A program made the position numbers and the translations under genes. Shown here in pieces: positions 23,907 to 35,376 of a stretch of DNA of 64,000 nucleotides. The notes beneath the pieces are model-generated. The model was not told the DNA's origin. It did no database searches and saw only the letters and a program-made list of their open reading frames with translations. The first letter of the stretch is position 1; the number at the start of each line of letters is the position of its first letter. Origin of the DNA: Paracamarosporium sp. OC-R06-R3 (taxonomy: Eukaryota; Ascomycota; Dothideomycetes; Pleosporales; Didymosphaeriaceae); contig JACVRA010000258.1 of the NCBI GenBank assembly GCA_019828545.1, positions 372,001 through 436,000 on the forward strand, written 5' to 3'.

Positions 23907-24287
23907 ATGTCTGCTCAAGGCTACTACAACAACGGGCCGCCGCCGCAGGCGCACTACGGGGCTCCGCCCCCAGGCCAGGGATACTACCCGCAGGGCCAGC
24001 CGCCGCAGCAGCAGGTAAGTTTCCAGCCTATTCGCGACGAGATGAGATGAGTTGCGCTTTTGAGAATCGCGTGTTGAGGAAGCGTAGATGTATTATCAGC
24101 AGGGTCCGCCGCCGCAGGAGCAGAAGAAGGAGGATAGGGGGTGCTTGTATACATGGTGAGTTTGTCTGTTTGTGCAAAGAGGATGGGAAAGGATGAGGTG
24201 CTGACGGGGGTTAGTATTGCGACGCTTTGCTGTTGTTGGCTTTGTGGGGAGACGTGCGAGTGTTGTTTGGAGTGCTGTTTGTGCTAG
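23907..24287 (+). CDS. small Pro/Gln-rich CYSTM-like cysteine-rich protein
   Basis: Exons 23907-24014, 24088-24155 and 24215-24287 splice in phase (introns 73 and 59 nt) to 82 aa. The first half is Tyr/Pro/Gln-rich (MSAQGYYNNGPPP, GYYPQGQPPQQ, YYQQGPPPQEQKK). The second half is a compact cysteine block, GCLYTC and then IATLCCCWLCGETCECC. This is the layout of the CYSTM family, small tail-anchored or palmitoylated proteins linked to stress tolerance. The family assignment rests on composition and order only. It is tail-to-tail with the Pro/Gln-rich WW protein gene. Confidence 0.78.
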
Positions 24288-24714
24288 GCGGGAGTATCTA
24301 GGACTGAGTTGGGTGGAGTGCAAGAAGGAGAATTGAGGTGTGTGTGTGTGGCTGAAAAGTGCGATTGGATGAGAAGAGGAAATCGGCTTCGACATCGGCT
24401 TCGGCTTGGGATAGGCGTATGGCTCGTTACGTTACTTGAAATTGGTATATTTGGGGGGAAGGAACGGATGGTATGGATAACATACACGCTTCGTTAGGAC
24501 GCGTAGTTCTTTCTGTTTTTCTTATATAGGGCTGGACAGACAGATTGGATAGGATGAATTCCAAACGAGCGAGATTGCGCGTGAACACACTCCCATGCTG
24601 CGCTGCGCTACGCTATGCTACCACTGCTAAACATGTTCAAACGGCCGTTACAAACTTAAAAGGACGAGAAAAGAGTGGAATTGACAGCCGCCTCGATAGT
24701 CGAGGCGGCTAGTC
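24288..24714. other. convergent intergenic region
   Basis: 3' ends of the CYSTM-like and WW-domain genes. No open frame of note is seen. Confidence 0.5.
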
Positions 24715-25949
24715 TCAGTCATCGTACGCCTCCTCGAGCTCCTCTTCGTACTCTTCCTGCGCCTCGATGAGCTCTTCCCGCTTCTCCTCGAGCGACTCGC
24801 GGTCGCTGCTGGAGATGGAGTCGCCGTCCGCATCGTGCGTGGGCACTGGCGGGGGCTCTTGGAATGCAGGGGGCTCGGTAGGAGGCGCTGCAACGGGTGC
24901 GGCGGCGACGGGTGCGGCAGCAGCGGCAGGGGCAGCGCCGCCGTAGTAGTTGTTTGTGACGGCATGTGACTCGTCGTCTGAGTTCTCGGCTGTATCGTGT
25001 TAGCTTGTGTTTGAGGAGTAACGGTTCGTTGGCACTTACTGAGCTCGTGGCCGATCCAGGCACCGGCAGCTACACCACCAATACCGGCGGCGGCCAACAT
25101 GGCGGTCGAGTGGCCCTTGTCCTTGTCTTTCTTTTCTTTCTTCTCTCCCTTCTCATTGTAGGGATCGCCGTGGCCACCGCCATGGGCGTAAGGGTCGCCA
25201 TGGCCGCTGGGGTAGCCGTGATGGCTTTGGTCGTGCGAGGCACCAAAGAGACCACGCTCGTCATGACCGGCATCATGACCGTATGGTGCACCTGGAGGAC
25301 CGCTGGGCGGCGGCGCGTACGGGCCTTGAGCGGGAGGCGCATGTGCGGGAGGTTCCCACTGAGTGCGGCCAGTGGCTTGGTCTACGTAGTACCAGCGTTG
25401 GCTGCTCTGGTCAAACTGCGCGACCCAGCCTGGGGGCATGGGTGGAGGCGCTCCATACTAAGTCATGGTTAGCGACTACGTCAGAAATGGATGCATGCTT
25501 TGGTTGGTGGTGTGGCGTCCGTGAACGGACTAAAATGTCTCAGCTGTACTGTATGGTGATATTTACATACGGGTGCAGGTGGACCCTGAGGTGCGGGCGA
25601 GCCATAGCCTGGCTGGCCGTAGGGCTGCTGTGGAGGGTAGCCCTGCTGATGCTGCTGCGGAGGGTAGCCCTGGTGCTGAGGGGGATAGCCGCCCTGCTGA
25701 GGGTACTGTTGCGGATAGCCCTGCGGCGGGTAACCCTGTTGGGGGTATTGTTCATGGTGCTGAGGGGGATGTCCACCAGCGTTGGGGTCATAGCCTCGCG
25801 TGTCATGGTGTTCACTACCATGCGACTCTGCACAAGTAATGAGCACGAGTAAAGCAGAGTCAGTGACAAGTCATACCAGAGGGCTTATCTTTCTTTTCCT
25901 TGTCATCATCGTCCATCAACTCCTTCATCTTCTTCTTGAGGAAATCCAT
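24715..25949 (-). CDS. Pro/Gln-rich WW-domain protein with glycine-zipper segment
   Basis: Four exons on the minus strand, 25949-25877, 25827-25571, 25457-25040 and 24989-24715, splice in phase to 340 aa. The N-terminus is charged (MDFLKKKMKELMDDDDKEKK). A GYPPQ-repeat stretch follows (about residues 45-110). A WW domain lies at about 117-147 (MPPGWVAQFDQ; RWYYVDQATGRTQWEPP, both Trp and the GRTQW turn intact). Next are His/Gly-rich DPYAHGGGHGDPY repeats, a Lys/Glu stretch, and a short Gly/Ala hydrophobic segment (AMLAAAGIGGVAAGAWIGHE) like a glycine zipper. The tail is Ala/Pro-rich and ends in a very acidic helix rich in Glu. WW domains bind Pro-rich ligands; the partner and location are unknown. 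The gene model is well supported. Confidence 0.85.
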
Positions 25950-27528
25950 GGCTGTGGAGGGAGAGGCAGCAGTGAGACCAACGGCACAGCACTGAGAGAG
26001 AAAGTGAATTTGGGCAAGGGATCTTTTGACAGGATGTGGGGAGGGGACAAGGAGGGGTTTTTAAATCAGCCCGCAGCCCAATGCTCGGCGCGGGCCGCTG
26101 TTCTACCACCATTTGCAACGGGTTAGGCGACATGGGACACTACGAAGCATCTACGGGTGCAAGACGACCAGGGGTCTGTTCAGCGCGGCTACAGATGGTG
26201 AGAAAAGTGGGGGATGGAGGGGCTGAAGCCCTGTGCGGTTGGGAACAGCTTCAAGGGACATGCAGCGCAAGTTAGTGGAAGCTTGGCGTGAGGATGTTGT
26301 TGCGCGACTGTATACACGGTCAGTAACAATGGACCGTGTGAACGGCATGACTCAGTCTTGCGAGGCCGGATGGAGGTGAAACGAAACCGAGCAGACGCCG
26401 CAATTGGCTTCACGGTGCCAGAAAGGCAAAGGGAGCGTATGGATTGTGTCGCGTAAGCGGATAACGGCATGTACTGGAGCAGTGTATGGTACGGCTAGGG
26501 TTGGAGGTGAAGGTGGCTTGGTAGTGGCTAATGCAGCGGAAGTCTCGGCGGCAAATAATGGCGCATGCAATCTCCCTGCTCCACAGGAGTCCGAGAGACA
26601 CAGGGCGTCACACACGGAGGCGTGTCTTGGGCGTGTCTGGGGCTCGTCTTTCATGTTCCCGCAGCGTCGTGCCCGAGGAAGAATTCCAGAAACCGTCGAG
26701 AAATGGCGACAGTGCTGGAGTGAGACGCAACGAGGGGTGGGCAGGCTGTTCCTGTAAAGGAAGAGTAATCATCCATGGACAGGACTGCTGCAAAGGGCGA
26801 TTGACACGTGCGGCGAGGCTGCTGTGCGAGGTTGATCTCGGACAGAGAGGGCACTGGACCGCACGAAAGCAGTGACGCAGCAAGACAGCTGGAGACTGGT
26901 GATGTGCTCGAGAGCTGCCACGCGAGCTATGCCAAAGAAGACGGCACGGATAGAGACGACGACCAGACGGGTGGGATGTGTCATGGAGATGATGGAGACG
27001 GTGGAGACGGCCATGTCTGGACTGGGCCCACAGGCCAGTCAGAGGGCGATACCCTGGGGCCGGGCGGTGACGTAGTGCACCGCGGACGGGGATGAAATGC
27101 ACAATTGCACTGCGTATACTGTACTGTAGCTGAACCGTGGCCGTCGCACAGGAGCATCTCGATGGCGTGGCGTGGCCGCCGAGGGCTGCACGGCTGACAG
27201 GAACGCAGCAGAGGCGCTGGAGCAGCCATCGGGCCATCACCCGACGGTGTCGACGTAGGCATGCTTCCTCAGGGCATCTGGAAAGCCCCAACCTACGCTT
27301 CCAGACGCGCTGAGCCAGAAACGGGCGTGCTCCATCACTCTGTCTGCCCTCTTGCGGCCTAGTGCTCCGGCCCACTGGCGATCATTGGACTCGTGTGTGC
27401 CTGTGTGTGCTGCCGTTGCCTCCACCTCGGCGCAAATCGTCCAGCCGTGGGAGCGTCCATCTACCGGCGTGTCCAACTCGAGGCACATCGGCCCGCTGCC
27501 ATAACACGCTGGCACGCCGGCCTCCTTC
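25950..27528. other. intergenic / long 5' region of the histidine kinase
   Basis: GC-rich and open in several frames on both strands, as expected from composition. None of the frames has a recognisable domain. It may include a long 5' UTR or upstream exons of the kinase gene, whose start is not certain. Confidence 0.4.
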
Positions 27529-30500
27529 ATGAACCCTCCGCCCAGGTCCATCTTTACAGGAAGCGCCGCATCGCCAGACTCGGTCCCTCCGCAGCCCCGC
27601 CGTGTGAGCACCCCGGAGTACTTTGAGAACATCGCCTCTGCGTCCGAGGCCTCGAAGCCTTCGACGCCGCTCGAGAAGCCCTCGCTCCAGCCCGCCGAAG
27701 CCGCGCATCCACACGAGACCCCATGGACCCAGCGCACGCCCGTCCATCGCAGTGACACTCTTCGCTCGTCGGCCTCGACAGGACACGCTCGCGGTGCAAG
27801 GAGGAAGTTTGGCGAGGCCCTCAAGACGCCGCCCGCAGTCGCTGGGACAAAGCGGCCCCAGCTTCTCCAGCAGTCGTCGTCCCCGCACGCGCCTGAGCCC
27901 GCGAGCGAGCCGCTGCTCAAGCGACGACGTGTGAGCCGGTCGCGGCACTCGCTCGATCAGCATCACTTCAGCTTTGCCCGCTCTGCCCAGCTCCACGCCA
28001 CCGGACAGCCCCCCTCGCCGCTGTTTTTCTCGCACTCACGCCGGACCCGACCCCGCCTGCCTGCGCGCTTCTCGAGCTCCGAGGCCGCAGCCAGGATGCT
28101 CAGCAAGACACGCGAGGACAGCGGCATCAAGACGGTGACGCTGGCGAGAGGCACCTTTTCAGGCCTGAGCCCGCCAGGACCGACGAGTGCGGCGAGCGGG
28201 AGGAGCTCCGAGCGGTCGAGCCTCCCACGGACAGCATCGCCCGAGGCGCGAGATCGCAGCGATCCTCTACGGTTGCTAGGATCAGTTGGTATCGTGGAGC
28301 TGCTCGAGCAGGATACGCGGCCAACATTCATCGTAGACATTGGAGATGTCCCACACTATGCACCAGAGTCGTCGGGCTTGCAGATCCTCTTCGCGAACAG
28401 CGCCCTGCGCTCGAGCTCGTCCACGTGGGAATTGGTCGCGGGAAAGTTGTCGAATCTATCAGGCGACGACCCCACCGCACATGCTTCTAACCAGTTCAAA
28501 GGATGGCTGCTAAGCACGGTATTACAAGGCAAAAGCCTCGACGTGAACCCTTCGCCGGTGGAACACGGTGGCATAATTTGGTCCTGTTATACTTTACGGA
28601 GGCGCCTACGCGTAGTATCTGGCGCTGCACCAGGCCCTCCCCCATCTAGCATCCTTTCTACAAGTGCCTCCCTTGATTTTGTCGCCCCTGCTTCGTCATT
28701 AGACCCTACACCCACCACCTCGGGCATGGAAGCATCGCCAGCACCTCCAAACGAACCCCAAGATTACTTTGGCAGCACTGCACCCGTGCAGACGATAATT
28801 GAAGACTCAGATCAGGAGCTGGAGCCTGCCCTCTCACCAGAACACGTCCCCAAGCCCGCACCAGTAACTGTCGACAAACCTTCGATAGTTCCGTTTCAGA
28901 GACTGGACAAACTCGACCTGCCGAATTTCAACGAGCATCCGTCGTTTACCAATGAGTGCGTGCTTCGTGCCCAAGCTGCAGGCGACGTTGACGCTTTTCA
29001 TAGAGCCCCCAGCCCACCTCAGGAACATGAAGTGGGCTTCTTCGACTGGACACGGTTGTCTCTGTCGCCTTCCTTGCCGAGACACATTCAATTTGCCCGG
29101 GCAATTGATTGGGCTTCGACTCCTCTGGGTCCCATTGAATTCTGGTCCAATGATCTCAGAGCCATGTGCAACCTCATAATGTAAGCCTAGCCAGTCCCGC
29201 TTGCTGATTGCACATCCGTTTACACAATACATAGGGCGTCTCCTCATCCGGCAGCCATGTACTGGGGCGACGAATTGGTTGCCATCTACAACGAGGCCTA
29301 CATCGGTATGACCAGCGAATTATAATGAATTTACATCAGACTGACCGCTCCCCAGGTCTTGCTGGTCAGAAACACCCTGCTCTCATGGGCCAGAGTTACA
29401 AGATTGCTTGGGCCGAGATATGGGATGAAGTGAAAGACGTTTTTGCAAATGCGAGGTTGACTGGCCAAGCTACGATGAAAGATGACGATTGCCTGTTTAT
29501 GAAACGCAGCGGCTTTCTCGAAGAGACGTATTTTTCGTGGTCTATCATACCCATGGTCGGTGAAGACGGTACAGTTATGGGTCTATACAACCCAGCATTC
29601 GAAAAGGTAGATCCTTGGTCTCCACTTATTTCACTTCCCGTCACCTTTCCCGCGTTTGAAGCGTACGCGCTGGGGCTGCATCGAGAACATACCCACACGA
29701 CGGACTGATCTTTAGATTTGTATGCTAACTTTTACCCAGACGCGGAGAAAGATAGCTGAACGGCGAATGTTGACCTTGCGAGAAGTTGGCGAGCGAACTG
29801 CGACTGCGCGAGACATCAAAGGCTTTTGGGAACAAGTCCTTCTAGCTTTGACTGACAATGAATTCGACACACCATTCGCCCTCCTATACTCGGTATCCGA
29901 CGACACCGACAGCGATGCCTCGTCTTTGCATTCTAGTAGTTTGCTTGGATCGAAACAATGCTATCTGGAAGGCTCGCTGGGCGTTCCCACCAACCATCCG
30001 GCAGGACCTGAGCAGATCGATTTGAAAGAGGGTACCGAAGGCTTTGGTCCCGTGCTTAGAGAGGTCATGAAGACTGATAAGCCCGTTGTGCTTAGTATTG
30101 GTTCTGGAGACCTTCCTTTCGAGATGCTAGATGGATTGGAGTGGCGTGGATTTGGTGATCCATGCCGCGACGTGGTGATTTGTCCAATTCACCCGACTAC
30201 AGGAGAATCGATTCTTGGGTTCCTCGTTATGGGCATTAACCCGAGACGGCCTTACGACGACGATTACAATCTCTTCGTGCAACTACTTAGCCGGCAACTT
30301 GCGACATCCCTAGCCTCTGTTGTTCTCTTTGAAGAAGAGATTCGTAGAGGTCAAAAGGCCGCTAAACTGGCAGCAGAAGATCGCTTCCACCTTTCCGAGC
30401 AACTCGCCGCTAGGACCCAGGAAGCTCGCGATAGTGAGACTCGATTCACGCGTATGGCAGAGTACTCACCTGCTGGTCTTTTCATCGCAGATCATGTTGG

Positions 30501-32527
30501 ACGTATAACATACTGTAACGACACGTGGTATGAGATCTCGAGAGTACCAAAAGACCCTGAAAAGACGAACAATTGGATGGATTATGTCAAAGATGAAGAT
30601 CAAGGTTTAATACACGAAAAATGGAAGCGACTAGTCGAAAATGCTACAGCAATAAACATAGAATTTCGATTCAAGACTCCTTGGCAAGATCGGAATGGGA
30701 ACAAGGGTGATACATGGGTGCTGTTCTCTGCTTTCCCTGAAAAGTATGAAGATGGTATGCTGAAGAGTGTTTTCGGAAGTATCACCAACATCAGTTCACA
30801 GAAATGGGCTGAGGGATTTCAAAAGAGAAAGATGGAGGAAGCGGTGGAATTAAAGCGGCAACAAGAAAACTTCATCGACATCACCTCGCATGAGATGAGA
30901 AATCCCCTGAGTGCTATCTTGCAATGCGCCGACGAAATCTCGACCATTCTAAGCGACTTCCGGACATCTGGCGTTCAGGAAATACCCCAGCGGCTTCTCA
31001 CGGATAGCATCGATTCGGCCCAAACCATTGCTTTGTGTGCACAGCATCAAAAGAGAATCGTTGACGACGTTCTCACACTCTCAAAACTTGATAGTGCAAT
31101 GCTTATGGTAAATCCCCAAATCTCCTCATTTCAGATCGAGTATTGACTAGTGCAGGTCACACCGGTCGATGCACAACCGCTACAAGTCGTTCAACGCGCC
31201 CTCAAGATGTTTGAAGGAGAAGTACAGACAGCAGGCATCCAGATGGAGTTTGTGTTGAACGACTCGTACAAGGAGCTGAACGTTGATTGGGTGAAGCTTG
31301 ATCCTTCACGCGTGCTTCAGGTAGATGTTTTATTCTTTCAGGCTAGTGCAGCGTTTTAATCTGTTCGCAGGTACTCATCAACCTTACAACGAACGCGATC
31401 AAGTTCACCACGAACGAATCAAGTCGCACTATCAAGGTCATACTGTCTGCATCTAAACAACCACCTTCAGCTAGTCCATCGCCTCTAGTCAGCTTTTTTC
31501 CATCAAGATCCAAGCGCGTGGAGCAGGCATTTGGACCTGATTGGGGCGATGGAGAAGAGATATATCTGGAATTTGCCGTCCAAGATACCGGGCGTGGTCT
31601 TAGCTCCGAGGAGAAGAAGTTGCTCTTCCAACGCTTTTCTCAAGCCAGCCCTCGTACCCATGTACAATATGGTGGCTCAGGCTTGGGTCTTTTCATCTCC
31701 CGCGAGCTCACTGAACTGCAAGGTGGTGAGATCGGTGTGGCATCCGAAGCTGGTAAAGGGAGCACCTTTGCCTTCTACGTCAAGTGTCGTAAGACGAGCG
31801 AGCCAAAAGAGGGAATTGAACTGCCGATAACGCTGGGCCGTAAACTATCGAATGCGAAGGAGAGGCCTCAGCCGCAACCACCTCGAATCAAAGATTTTGC
31901 TGCGGTGCCGAAAACTGAGGCAGCTAGCAGCAAGGGCAAGGCACAAATGCCGGCTCTGAAGGTTCTGATTGTCGAAGATAATTTAGGTAAGTTCAGTAGT
32001 GCTTGGTGCTGGGCCATTCACTAACGATCGCAGTCAATCAGAAAGTCCTCCGCCGTCAGCTTGAGAATAAAGGCATCAGCACCTATGTAGCCAACCATGG
32101 CGGCGAAGCTATTGAAAAGCTGAAGCAGTCACGCTACTGGAAGGGTCACGATCCAGGTGCCGTTGACCTTGGAGTTGTCCTCATGGACAAAGAGATGCCA
32201 GTAATGGATGGCTTGCAGTGTACGAGTAAAATCCGGGAGTTTGAAGCACAGGGACAATTGAATGGCCATGTTCCTATCATCGCGGTCACGGCAAATGCTC
32301 GGAGCGAGCAGATTGCTACGCTTTTAGAAGCTGGCATGGTAAGTGCTTCCTTGGGTGAGGAAAGACGTCAAGGCTGACAACCACAGGATGATGTTGTGTC
32401 CAAACCTTTCCGCATTGCAGAGCTAATACCCAAAATCGAGGAGCTCACCCTCAAGTATCCCGACTCACTGTCGGCCACTACGCTTGTTGTTCCAAGCAGA
32501 CCCAGCACACCGCCGTACGCAATATGA
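27529..32527 (+). CDS. hybrid histidine kinase (GAF/PAS-HisKA-HATPase-REC)
   Basis: Two-component sensor predicted to autophosphorylate and feed an HPt/response-regulator relay (Ypd1 type). Eight exons: 27529-29180, 29235-29305, 29356-29606, 29740-31107, 31156-31320, 31371-31986, 32034-32338, 32387-32527. They join in phase to 1522 aa. The first ~250 residues are disordered. A PAS-like N-terminal module (WASTPLGPIEFWSNDLR ... MYWGDELVAIYNEAYIG), a GAF-like region and a PAS repeat (RFTRMAEYSPAGLFIADHVG) follow. H-box: DITSHEMRNPLSAI, His ~1042. N-box: VLINLTTNAIKFT. G boxes: QDTGRGL and GGSGLGLFIS. The receiver has VEDN, phospho-acceptor VVLMDKEMPVMDG (Asp ~1426) and VSKPF. All catalytic residues are present. 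No TM is seen, so it is probably cytosolic. The exact start and the kinase subgroup remain open. Confidence 0.93.
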
Positions 32528-33135
32528 TGCATTTGCCGCTTTTCGTGGCATTGTACGAGTAGACATAGAAGATGGTAGATGTTACGCATGATGCCCGCAT
32601 GTTGGTCGGCGTTCAATTCATTTGCAGCACCTGTTTTGGCGTTTTCGGGCAGGCAAAATGTTTGTATAGCATTTGTGTTGATTTGGTTTTGCAGGCCGTT
32701 TCGGTGGCGTTTTGCGCATCCGCTCTGGTGAGCGGGGAGATATGATTGCTACGCTCGCAACGGTAAACGGGAATCGGGATATAGGAATCAGGAAACACGC
32801 TGAGGTCGGCCGTGTTACATACCCCTTGTAGTTCGTTCTGGTGTCGTGGGCTGGTGTCGACGCTGGGCTCGGCTCTTCATTTACGCATTGTACCTTTGTC
32901 ACTTGCACGATGGATACTGTAATAGGTATACATATTATGTTAATACCAAAAGCTTATCATGTCATCAATTTTTCCTTTACAAACACTGCTTTCAACGCAT
33001 GCCCGCTGTCTCGAACAGCAGGTCGCGGATCATCGTTCTTCCGCATCCTTGGCGTTCCGGCGGGCTGTTCCCGCGCTTTGTGAACTTCCACTTGCGCAGC
33101 GCTGCCTTCCTTGGCTGTTTCGTCGAAAAGACAAG
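32528..33135. other. intergenic
   Basis: Gap between the histidine kinase stop and the Clr5-domain gene on the same strand. A frame open upstream of 33136 reads into the Clr5 start but shows no family similarity before MVYNWD. Confidence 0.5.
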
Positions 33136-35376
33136 ATGGTGTATAACTGGGATGGGAAAGAAGCTGAATGCTACCAGTTGTACGTGCATGAGCGGCGGAG
33201 TTTGAGCGAGGTGGTAGAGTACTGGGAGCGGAGGGGATTCACGCCGAGGTGAGTGTTGCATGCATGGGTGTACGGCGCGCCGTAGTGCGTTGCTATCAGA
33301 AGGAAGTCAGCATGATATAGACATACTAACGTCGTGTCTGGGGTAAGCAAGCGTGCTTTTCAGACGCAGTTCAAGGTACGTTTGTCTTGTCTTGTTTTGC
33401 TTCTTTCCGTTTTGTGTCCTTTGTAGCTGATATGTGCGTAGCGCTGGGGCTTCCCTGGGAAACAGAGCCCGGCGTATAAGAACCCTGCTCTTATTGCTCG
33501 TGTGAAGGAGTTGTGGGAGAAGAACACGGCGCAGAAGGATATGCTAGGTGTGCTTCAGGCGGAGGGGTTTCAGATTAATGATCGAGAGCTTGTGCGGTTG
33601 AGGTCGAGGTTTAAGTGGTTTTTGAGGGAGGGTAGGAGTAGGAAGGGGGATGGGGATGGGTCGGCGGAGAAGGCACGGAAGAGGAACGAAAGGATGCAGG
33701 TGGTCTCGGGGGATGGGTTGATCGATCGGTTGGCTGCTGCTATACTGCATGAAGCAGGGTCGAGCGAAGAGGAAGATTCTGAAGAAGAGCACGTTGAACA
33801 CCAAGAGCATGTAGATGGTGCCCCGTCAAAGCCCGTACCAGAGCCGCCATCAGAGCCTTTAGACCCAGCAGAAGCTCACCTACGACAACTGCGGCAGCAA
33901 CAACTCCAAGCCGAGTCAGACGAGAAATGGCGCGCACGCAAACGTCGACGACGAACAAGAGGCTGGGCCGGCCTTCCTCCTGATGCACCTGGTGAACCAC
34001 CTCGCTTTCCCTCCGAAACCACACTCGACGAAAGCAAAGCATACCTCAACCTGGACAACAAGCTATACGCACAAATACGAGACGAGTTCCAAGTAATCTG
34101 CAGATCCCAAAACGTACTCAAGAAAACCGTCGCTGGCCCTGAGAAATGGGCCGAGCTCCTCCAACGCCTTGTCCGAGAGAACCGACATCTAACAACCGTC
34201 TTCCAACAACAGCCAGAGACGCTACAGCAGGTCGATGCGTTATGGAAACCGAAGACATATTTGACACTGTCGTTGGATGTTATATGCCAGGACGTTATAA
34301 AACGAATGCGAGTTATGGAAACACGGATGAGCATTCCAGAAGCGAAGAACACGCTCAATCTAAATCCGTCCCAGACTCGTGAAGTCAAGCACGCTTTTTA
34401 CCAGATATTAAAAGCAGATCACTTCACAAACAAGTTTGAAGCAGGCGATCAACGCTGGAACAGGCTCAAGCAGCGCTGGGTCGACGGAAGTGAGCTGTTG
34501 ATGAAGGCGATCACGCCAGATGCGGCAGACGGCGAGGCCGAGCGCGCTCAACGGCTCCGCGCAATCGAAGTGTTGGCCCGCGACGTGATGAAGCGGCTGC
34601 GGGCCGAGAATACGCGAAGACAGAAGGAAGAGTCTGGACTTCCCAACAAGGCTCTGCATCGCGGACCTGGCCCTGGGCCCGCTCCACCCTCCGCGCCGCA
34701 AGCACCATCTCAGAGCAGAACAACCCGCAGCACGGCGGCCACCCACAGCAGCGCGGGGACCCAGCCCGCCAACGCCAACACACCTCCGCATCCGCATGCC
34801 GCTCAACACAGCAACACCACCCCCGACGCAGAGTTGCAAATCGATCCTTCGCTGCTGCTAGCCGCCAGCGACGCCGTCCTCCCCAGCGCTATCCCCGTTC
34901 AGCACCTCTCCACCCAACACCAACCTCAACACGTCGTCGCCCTCCCCACCTCGCACGTCCACGCCCCCAACCCGCATCACCCCCTCCCTACACTCCTGCA
35001 CGCCCCCTTCCCGCACCCTCCCGTCTCCTCCGCGCCACCCGCCACCGCACACCCCCTCCCCATCTACTTCCGTCTTCATCCCCGCAGCGCTACAGCCTTC
35101 CCGCACAAGACGGTCTGGCTGAGCGTGCTGCAGAGCTCCACCGTCGACGAGGTGCGGAGGCTGGCTGCGAGGGAGCATCCTGGGAGCAAGGTGGTGAGGC
35201 TGGAGGGCGTGGTTGGGACGAGGGACGGGGAGGCGTGTGTTGGGATTGATGACGATAGGGAGTTGGGGGCGTATTTGGGGCATGTGGGGGCTGGGACCGG
35301 GGGCGGGAGTGGGAAGGTTACGTTTGTGGTGTCTTTGGGGTTGGTTGGCGATGGTGGACAGGGGGGGTATGTGTAG
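33136..35376 (+). CDS. Clr5-domain protein
   Basis: Exons 33136-33248, 33348-33375 and 33442-35376 (introns 99 and 66 nt) give 691 aa in phase. The N-terminal Clr5 domain (residues ~1-58) is rebuilt across both introns: YNWDGKEAECYQLYVHERRS, then FTPSKRAFQTQFKRWGFPGK. The domain is common in putative fungal DNA-associated regulators. The start MVYNWD fits the family. Then come Glu-rich and Arg-rich linkers, a helical region with two related segments (LYAQIRDEFQVICRSQNVLK; LDVICQDVIKRMR), and a long Pro/His/Thr-rich stretch. The C-terminus (KTVWLSVLQSSTVDEVRRLA ... GKVTFVVSLG) resembles a ubiquitin-like or PB1/RA fold by pattern, which is inference. The function is unknown; a nuclear role is plausible. 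Confidence 0.85.

Noticed and set aside
24966..25852. Plus-strand frames of up to 189 codons opposite the WW-domain gene
   Set aside because: Val/Leu/Arg-rich shadows of Pro/Gln/His repeats; the minus strand shows a WW domain and consistent splicing.
27237..28340. Long minus-strand open frames (up to ~225 codons) opposite the histidine kinase head
   Set aside because: They are shadows of a GC-rich coding exon; composition is Arg/Gly-biased and no domain is visible, while the plus strand continues in frame into clear kinase modules.
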